A DNA stretch of 64,000 nucleotides, from assembly GCF_001659605.2 (NCBI RefSeq), contig NC_035170.2, positions 14,894,265 to 14,958,264 of the forward strand. Direction: 5' to 3'. This document shows, in pieces, positions 57,601 to 64,000 of the stretch. How positions within the stretch are numbered: the stretch's first letter is position 1; each line of letters starts with the position of its first letter. Source of the stretch: Manihot esculenta (taxonomy: Eukaryota > Streptophyta > Magnoliopsida > Malpighiales > Euphorbiaceae). The notes beneath the pieces were generated by a model. It made no database searches, was not told the DNA's origin, and was given only the letters and a program-made list of their open reading frames with translations. The position numbers and the translations under genes were made by a program.

Positions 57601-59729
57601 TTTCCTTAACCATGTAAAAGCAGTCAGGAATTTCTTTTTTCCCCACCTGATTAACTAATTAATGTGTGCTTGTGCACATATACGTACACAAATTTTAGCT
57701 GAGGAGAAATATCAGAGAATTCTTATGTTTTCTTAATTTGTTTTTCGTTTATTTTTTTCAGAGGTTTAGGATCTTTCTCTTTTACTCTTGCCAAAATTCT
57801 TGAAGTGGATGTTTGCTGAATACATAGGACGCATGGGATGATATTTGCCATGAGAATTAGCTGTAGTGAATAATTCATTTAGGATTTGAATGAATGATTT
57901 AAATTAAAATATTTTTTCAAGATAATTGGATGCAACTATCCACAAATGTGTTGATGAAATCTACAACTAGCTCTACTTGTTGCAGAAATGAATGATTGCT
58001 GGAGCCATTGAGTTTTTCTTTATTAATAAGTGATTGTCCCAAAAACATCAAAGTATAACCTGTCTGTTTCTCCTCAACTCAACTATGAAAATAATAAGCT
58101 ATTGAAGCTTTTGTATGATGGATTATTTTTTTGTGCAATCTGTTCCATATCCATTGAATTATGCTATACTTACGTTGATGCCTTTTTAGAGTGTCTGGTT
58201 GTAAATGAGCCACAATGCTCAAGGCTCGACTAGGCTTCTTTGCTTGATGAGGTTAGTTCAATCTTGATTTTCAGGCTTATTTAATAGATGACTGAATTTG
58301 AGCTTACCTCTATTCAGCTTGCTTAGGCTCAAGAGTTGGCTTATTTGTGCATGAGTTGGTTCATTTTTAGGCCTGTGAACCAAGTCAACCAACTTATACA
58401 TAATATATTAATATGGCTATTATAATTTAAGTAATGATGTAACTATAATTATTTTATTTATTATTTTTGTTAGGTGTGTCGTTAAATGAGTTCTAGATGA
58501 TAATTAATAGGCTCAATTTATAATTTGGCTCTTGACCTTTACCCAAGAAGACTTTTTGTTGTTAACTTTTAACACTCGACCTTTGTATAAGTGTAACTAT
58601 TTAACCCTTAAGCATGTACATCACTCACGTATTTCAAATTTTCAAGGGTTATATATTTACATTTTATGAAGTTTAAGGGTTGAATAATTATAGTTTATAA
58701 AATTTAAATGTTAAATAGTTATACTTTTGTAAAGGTCAGGGTCAAAAGTCAACAACAAATTGGTTATAATGCCAATTGACATTTTGTGCAAGGTCAGTGG
58801 CCAATTTATGTATTTGGTCTAATTAATAACTTGCTTAGTAATTTAGCTAATTATGTTTGATGAGCTAAGCCAATGAGTTTAATAAATGAGCTAAAAATGC
58901 GAGCCAAACTCGGCTTCAATGGAAGCCTAACTAGCTGAGCTTGGTCCTTCAAAACTCGGCTAGGTTTATTTACACTCCTAATAATGTCTTTTTTCTATAT
59001 TGTGTTGAGCTTGTTATTCTTATTTCAGGAAATTAGTGGTGTGAAACACGTCATATGTGATTTTCTAAATAAGAGTTATTTTATTCTAGAATCTCATAAT
59101 TTTGTGTTCTACATCCTATTTTGGTGCATTTGTGTGAGTGGAGTTCTCTTTCATTTTGTCTGATAGCTTATGCACCCTGCTGTGAAAAGTTACTTAATTT
59201 TCTTCCTTGCTGGAATTATCTATATACCTTGTTTATGGTACTAAACAAGCTAAGCATTATTATTCCTATTATTCAGAAAAAGAAACTCCGAAGTCGACAG
59301 AAGAAATTGAAAGCATATGATCTGTCCACACTTACAGAGTTCCTTCCTGAGTTGGATTCTCAGAAACAGCAATCAACCCCTGCAGCTGAGTTTAAACTGA
59401 ATTGTAAAACTAGACAAAAATTAATGTATGCATTTCAAGTCCATGAATTTTTATCTTTTGATGATTCTTTTGCTTTTTTACAAATAAATTGTCTTTATTT
59501 AACTAAGTGGTTGGTTCTTATCAGATTGAAAGAAGGGAAACAACTGAATACAGTTCTTAACCATCCTGTTTTCCAGTCCGATCCTCTGGAAGCCATTCAT
59601 CAACACTTACAGAGTACACAACCGGTCATGGATGAGAAACCCAAGAAAAAGGTGACCAAAAATGGAGGGAAGAAAGTGAAGGGGAAAAAGGCTAAAGTTT
59701 CAAATCAATGCCAATCAATGGATTTCTGA
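51615..59729 (+). CDS. SLX9: SLX9-like ribosome biogenesis protein (5 exons, 158 aa)
   Basis: Exons 51615-51628, 51723-51781, 51973-52022, 59277-59425 and 59525-59729 join in frame with GT-AG introns throughout, giving 477 nt including TGA. The protein starts MGKSRQDSVTKADRKFEKKL. It is basic with a Lys-rich middle (KKKLRSRQKKLKAYDLSTLT), then a conserved-looking block LKEGKQLNTVLNHPVFQSDP and LEAIHQHLQ, and a Lys-rich tail. That C-terminal block is what I associate with SLX9/FAM207 proteins, nucleolar factors for small-subunit pre-rRNA processing and export. Length suits the plant members. The ATG has a favourable G at +4. Introns 1, 2 and 4 are short (94-191 bp), while intron 3 is 7,254 bp and loaded with mobile elements. 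Function is by family resemblance; the exon model is a reading of the sequence. Confidence 0.75.
52635..53434 (-). repeat. Intron element 3' LTR (800 bp)
   Basis: Paired with 55704-56513. Differs by small indels and substitutions, for example TTAGATCCGTATCA against TTGGATCCGTGTCA at the end. Confidence 0.88.
53531..54751 (-). pseudogene. Gag-start/protease fusion remnant of the intron element
   Basis: An ATG at 54751 opens MSKDKNVVDRNDGSESN with a coiled-coil-like LKK/LNKTLERL stretch, then ALNMQVKEESLEQ and a TAG near 54425. The same frame goes on into VNGKVCTLIIDGGSCTNVAS, a retroviral-type aspartic protease (Asp in IIDGGS), and HMLLGRPWQHDRKV. After PLSPQEVYVDQ the frame becomes a Lys/Glu/Ser-rich acidic tail to a stop at 53531-53533. 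Gag core and zinc knuckle are missing between gag start and protease. The frame downstream of the stop is 289 residues and clean, which is unusual for dead sequence. Confidence 0.7.
54752..55703 (-). other. Intron element leader and PBS
   Basis: About 950 bp between LTR and gag start, A-rich on the plus strand with poly-A/T runs (for example 55508-55535). It contains the PBS at its right end. I see no gene in it. Confidence 0.65.
55704..56513 (-). repeat. Intron element 5' LTR (810 bp)
   Basis: TGACGTGGAACCCTATGGC at its left edge and CCGTGTCA at its right edge on the plus strand, followed by gtgtt. Confidence 0.88.
56947..57328. mobile_element. hAT-like MITE (about 382 bp) in intron 3
   Basis: Terminal inverted repeats GGGGTGAGCATT and AATGCTCACCCC. 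gctaagccaa occurs at 56937-56946 and again at 57329-57338; 8 bp of that would be a hAT-type duplication. The interior is rich in TTCGGTTCGGTTTT motifs in both orientations and can fold back. No coding capacity. Confidence 0.7.
58187..58983. mobile_element. Possible older MITE enclosing a second one
   Basis: Left end AGAGTGTCTGGTTGTAAATG with GGCTCGACTAGGC, right end CGGCTAGGTTTATTTACACT, roughly inverse and both with GAGCC/GGCTC motifs. No clean target duplication is visible (ATGCCTTTT against ATGTCTTTT). It is interrupted by the element at 58510. Confidence 0.35.
58510..58819. mobile_element. Mutator-like MITE (310 bp)
   Basis: Flanked by the identical 9-mer taattaata at 58501-58509 and 58820-58828, the duplication length of Mutator-like elements. 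The ends are imperfect inverse repeats: AATTTGGCTCTTGACCTT on the left and the inverse of AAGGTCAGTGGCCAATTT on the right. No coding capacity. Confidence 0.6.
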
Positions 59730-61788
59730 ATGGGCCTTTGTCTGGATTTCTAATGTGGTGACATTCAGTTTTCCTAGTTTGGAATGTTATTGCCTTTGCG
59801 TGTTAATGAACAATTCACTTTGAGAATTCAAATTTTGGTCGATGTGTTATTATTCTTTATTTATTTATTTAATAATTTATAAATAAAATTTTTGTAATTA
59901 TTCACGCATAGCGCGGGTATTTAACTAGGTGATATTATATCTTTTTTTCTCTCCCGAAAAACCAACATCTAGTATAGTGAGTGCCGTTATTCTCTTTCTA
60001 TACTTGACAATTTGAATCTGACTGATGCTTTTGATGATGTGGATGTTTTGCTTTGTGGATGAAGATCTTGCTGTTCCCCCACATTCCTCTGTTTCTTTTC
60101 TACTTTGTGTCCCTGGGTGCTTGTTAACGGATGATTGATAAATTTTCTAGCTTTTCAATCTAGTACTTTTTCTCATATTTGAGAACAATTAGGATTTTTT
60201 CTCATATTTGAGAATAATTTTTAAGTTTTTAAATTCATCAATAAAAATAGGTTTTTTTTTTTTCGGTTTATTCTTCTTGAGAATGGATTACAAGTAAAAT
60301 TGTTATTTTGTTATTAGTAGTCGTAATAATCCAAAAAATATGAAAATGTAAATAATTTAGTAAATAAAAAATATATAAATATAAATAATTTAGTAAATAA
60401 ATTAATATTAATGCGATAATAATTTTTCATTAAAATATAACTCTCAATAAAATTAAATTATTATAATAATAATATTTTAGTGAGTTAAAATTTATATTCC
60501 ATCTAATTTCAAATCAGTTTTGGCATGATACTTAAAATTAAGTTAATTAAGTAGGTAATTTCTTACCAATTATGTAACTTTTAGATTATGAGATGTTCAC
60601 ATCATATGTCAAAAAACATTAAATAAATGAATATTACTCATCCTATCTTACTATGAATGCTTTAGCAAAACCTACATTGTTAATGATCTTAGTTTTGATA
60701 AGCATTTAATACATGAGTGGCATTAAAACTTAAAATTTATAGTAAATGATTATATTGTCTTGCATTTATATATCATGGCATTCTATATATATATATATAT
60801 AAATTATCAAGTATAGTATCATATAATAATATGACAAAAAATATGTAAACATGACATAGAATGACCAAAATTTAAAAATGATCTTCATAAGCTAATATAA
60901 AGATCATAAGGACAACTTAGGTGTAATCCTGTTACATTAGTTGCAATTGAACATATCTTTATATCTTGAACTTGCTTGTCAACATCATAGAATCTACTCG
61001 TAATTAGAAGTCAACTTCACCATTACCATGGAAGCATGAGTCTTCTCTCTTCTATCTTGTGGATCTCTATTTATAAAATAAAAATATTACATAAAAATAA
61101 ACGACATGCAGCCCGTATTTAAAAATTACATTTCATATGAAGATAACAATAATCAATCTTGTAGATTAATATGGCTATGCTATGCACCATGTCGAGACTT
61201 CACATAATCACAATATATTTCATATAAACATGTTATAAATTTATTATATTAAAGTTCATTTGTTGCGAGAACGATATCTAAGGTGCTATGCAGACGACAG
61301 TCCCGCTATGTGTACTGTAAACTGTCTTAATTATCTTATTCTGTATATCAATCAAAACGATTTTACTAATATGATCAGTAATCATATGATCATATCAAAC
61401 AATCATTGACAATACAGAAAATGATACCATCATTTATTAACCATATTAACAAACAACAGTAACGTATATGTGTTAATCACTATTAACATCTTTCTAAAAC
61501 CCTTAATCGAATAACCTATTAATCATATCAACACTTATAATCAAAATAATATCTTGTTAATCCAATTAGCAGAAAAACGTATATGTACTATATGAAAATG
61601 ATTTTCACATAAAATCTACAGATATAATTTATTCATATCACATACAAATCTATTGTTTTTAACATCATATGCAAAATGAATTGAACAATTCAATTATCAT
61701 GCCATTCTAATAAATCTATATCACATATAGTACATCAATCATGGCATATTCGACTTAAATGAAAAGCACAAGTTAGCTCTAATACCAC
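59730..61788. other. AT-rich region downstream of the SLX9-like gene
   Basis: The 3' UTR/terminator of the gene probably lies in the first 200 bases, but I see no decisive poly-A signal. GCGCGGGTATTTAACTAG near 59918-59935 could be a Helitron 3' end. An AT dinucleotide run lies at about 60785-60801. The stretch 60900-61775, next to a primer site, may be the interior of the minus-strand element whose LTR follows, but it has no open frame worth listing. Confidence 0.5.
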
Positions 61789-62941
61789 TGTAAAGAAGCC
61801 CAGAAATTACTGCAATTCAAAATTACGCAGCGGAAAAATAAAAAATCTCTACTTTTCCTTTCAGGATCCGAGTGCTTCGTTTAATTCGAAAGAAAGGATA
61901 AAGAAACTAACATTTTAGATTCCGAAAATCCTAGCAGGACTGTAACTTTACATTATTTTTTTTACGAAAAGAAACTGTTCCGAATTGATGGTGTTGTTTC
62001 TGAAACGAATACTCTCAATGGTATCCACACGAACGTTTCCGTCTAGAGTGCTAGCTCTCTGAACGGATGGATTAGTTATGTGCTACAAAACTGCAACACA
62101 GAAAATAATTACAAAAACCCTCCTCATGCTTTTGTAAAACTCTCAAAGAAGGTGTTTTATATTCATTTGTTTTCTCTCAATCTTTTCATTTTCACACTCC
62201 TCTTTTCGTAAAAGAGTTGTGATCATCGTAACAGGTATAGAATTGCAGCTACTAATATATTTGTGCGATAAATACTTTTCAAAAGATAACGAAAAGATCT
62301 TTTATCTTTTATAACCATTATAGATAGGCTATAGATCTTTTAAAATATTATTATCATATAATAATTACAAATAATTAATATTATTATTAATTATACTAAC
62401 GGGCTCTTAGTCCATTAATATGACATACCACATCAATGGCGTTCTTTTGTGTGTGACTCAATAGACTCATATTAATTGGCAATAGGCCCAGTCTAACAAG
62501 GCCCATAAATCATAAGCGGCCTCAAGCAAGACGTTATGACTACCCAATTAATATGAGGATCGCTAGTCCGATAAAGTATAATAAACAGAACATGTATTAA
62601 TCCCTTTGTCACACAATATCTAGTTTGAACATAAGTCATGGTAAATGTCAAACTTATAATGTTCAAACTTATGATTTCTCGATCTCTAAGTAGACTTATA
62701 AAACCAAATGATATTGATCACATTATCTGAAACAGTCCAGCCCAAATTGGCCCAAATAACTTTTGGATCCACTCTCCACTTGGTCCAAAATGGTTAATCC
62801 AAATTATTTAGTAGTTTCATGCTAACTGTTATATACAATTTCGATTTTCTATAATCTCCCGATGTGGGACGGCTTCCGCAGCGGAAGCAGGCAGCTGACC
62901 GTTACACTCGGTCCCTCTAAATTTGTGACGTTCTCATCACA
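61776..62941 (-). repeat. Unassigned minus-strand LTR with primer site
   Basis: The complement of 61776-61787 reads TGGTATTAGAGC, like an initiator-tRNA-Met primer site. The LTR starts next to it at 61789 (plus-strand TGTAAAGAAGCCC) and runs to ...CTCATCACA at 62941, so on its own strand it goes TGTGATGAG...CTTTACA (about 1,153 bp). A GATGTGGGACGGC motif lies near 62859. No partner LTR is in the window, so the boundaries and the superfamily are tentative. Confidence 0.5.
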
Positions 62942-62943
62942 AC

Positions 62944-64000
62944 TGTAATACCCGGCTAGATTCCGGCATCAGAATCCCTACCTTTCGGCGGAATCTCCGT
63001 TAGAATCTAGAATTCTGATGATGCCAGAGTCTTCTAGAGGGGTAAAATGTGTTTCTAAAATATTTTCACATGATTTTATGGTTTTAAATGGAAAAGAAAT
63101 TGAGTTTTGAAAAGAAAAGGCCAAAGAGAAGGAACCCAGATTCGGCCGCCGAACCTCAAGTTCGGCCGCCGAACATAGGGCTGTTTCGGGAGTGCTTTAG
63201 GCCTCCGAAAGCTTTGAGGGCAGAAACCAGGTTCGGCCGCCGAACCTCAAGTTCGGCCGCCGAACATGGGATAGTTTAGGAGGCACGTTAGGCTGCCGAA
63301 GGTGGTGAAGCTGCGGAGGCAGCTTAGGCCGCCGAAGGTGGTTGACCGGCCACCTATAAAAAGGCCCTCAGACCGAAAATGGGCGAGTTTTCTCCCCATT
63401 CTCGAGCTCAGGTGTGTTCATGCCCTCCTTTGGTTGATTTCATGTCTTTTCTTCAATCTCCCAAGGTTTTTATAAGTTTTATGGTTGTTTTGAAGAGTTT
63501 TAAAGCTTAGATCGAAGTTTTGGAGCTTGGAGATCTTTGGAGCTTGAGTTCTCCATATCTTCAAGTTAGGATCGCACCAACCCTCAATCTTCAAGAGGTA
63601 AGTGTAGATCCTTGATTTCCCTTATGTTTCATAAAGTTTTAAGTAAGTTTAAAGAAGTTTTAATGCTTGAGTATGGGTAGATATGCATGTTAGGGTTTAT
63701 GTGGGTTTTATGCCCAATGTATGTTTATGTGATGTTATGTTGGGGTTTTAAGTTAGTTTATGCCCTTATGTGCATGTGGGAGTGTGTTTGCATGTTTGGG
63801 TGAGAGCATGTAAGGTTTTGGGTGGTTTGGAGGTTGGTTTTGCATGTGTCGGATTCGGACCTGCTGTTCGGAGGGAACCAGGTTCGGCCGCCGAAGGTAT
63901 GTTCGGCCGCCGAACCTGCATGGAAGGCAGCTTAGGCCGCCTAACGTGCCCCCGAAGGCCAGGACTTTCGGATCTGTGAGAGGCTTCGGCCGCCGAACCT
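62944..64000 (+). mobile_element. E5: chromovirus LTR, partial at window edge
   Basis: Starts TGTAATACCCGGCTAGATTCC and carries the family's GC palindromes (TTCGGCCGCCGAACCTCAAG, twice), the TATA box CTATAAAAAGG (63354-63364) and the splice donor CTCAG|GTGTGT (63412). It is cut at 64000 inside the LTR body, so it could be a 5' LTR, a 3' LTR or a solo LTR. The TSD candidate is acaac (62939-62943). Open frames within it are LTR translation. Confidence 0.8.
63354..63418 (+). promoter_or_regulatory. E5 LTR TATA box and splice donor
   Basis: 58 bp separate the TATA start and the GT, the same spacing as in the other copies. The donor here is a weaker GTGTGT. Confidence 0.45.

Noticed and set aside
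59121..59276. Upstream part of a 202-codon frame covering exons 4 and 5
   Set aside because: It is intron sequence upstream of a good acceptor (ATTCAG at 59271-59276). The joined-exon model keeps the frame and gives a family-like protein.
63015..63021. CTGATGA as a possible hammerhead ribozyme core (retrozyme idea)
   Set aside because: No GAAA plus stem arrangement follows. The same applies to the CTGATGA-like words near 8372 and 46465.

Overview
The window is eukaryotic and plant-like: long AT-rich intergenic DNA, one spliced gene with GT-AG introns, and otherwise almost only LTR retrotransposons of plant lineages (Tekay/Del-type chromoviruses, Athila-type and Tat-type Ty3/gypsy). A eudicot is most likely. 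The many TTCGGC-type palindromes in the LTRs resemble Euphorbiaceae repeats I have seen, but I cannot prove the family. I see no bacterial features, tRNA or rRNA genes, or CRISPR.

Positions 1-49860 are one nested stack of retrotransposons, which I resolve through LTR ends (TGTAA...TTACA) and 5-bp target-site duplications (TSDs). The outermost layer is a decayed minus-strand Tat-type element (46457-about 49860). A plus-strand chromovirus, here 'H', sits inside it. H is seen as integrase/chromodomain pieces at 12027-14015 and as a 3' LTR spread over 14114-46456. H carries (a) a rearranged Athila compound ending at 12026, itself hit by a minus-strand chromovirus E1 (1-2687); (b) a solo Athila LTR (12224-13581, TSD agcat); (c) a 2.2-kb fold-back insertion (14128-16333, TSD cggct); (d) a complete plus-strand chromovirus E2 (17678-27641, TSD gatat) with only two nonsense codons in gag-pol; and (e) a minus-strand chromovirus E3 (28185-46238, TSD atgag). 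E3 contains a further minus-strand chromovirus E4 (32867-41392) with an uninterrupted gag-pol frame of about 1,648 residues. E4 lost the promoter half of its 5' LTR in a deletion that also removed part of E3.

The chromovirus LTRs (H, E1-E5) share a TATA box followed 56-59 bp later by a strong GT splice donor. The five that are complete enough to show it (H, E1-E4) also share a candidate internal exon of about 70-77 nt between a GTGTAG/GTATAG acceptor and a GTGAGT donor. This suggests the long, AUG-rich leader is spliced, which I regard as the most interesting unexplained signal here.

The right part (49860-64000) holds the one ordinary gene I find. It is a five-exon plus-strand gene (51615-59729, 158 codons plus stop) encoding a probable SLX9-like ribosome-biogenesis protein. 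Its 7.25-kb third intron contains a minus-strand, internally deleted Ty3-type element (52635-56513, TSD gtgtt) and several MITEs. Downstream lie AT-rich DNA, an unassigned minus-strand LTR (61789-62941) and the start of another plus-strand chromovirus LTR (62944 to the window end).
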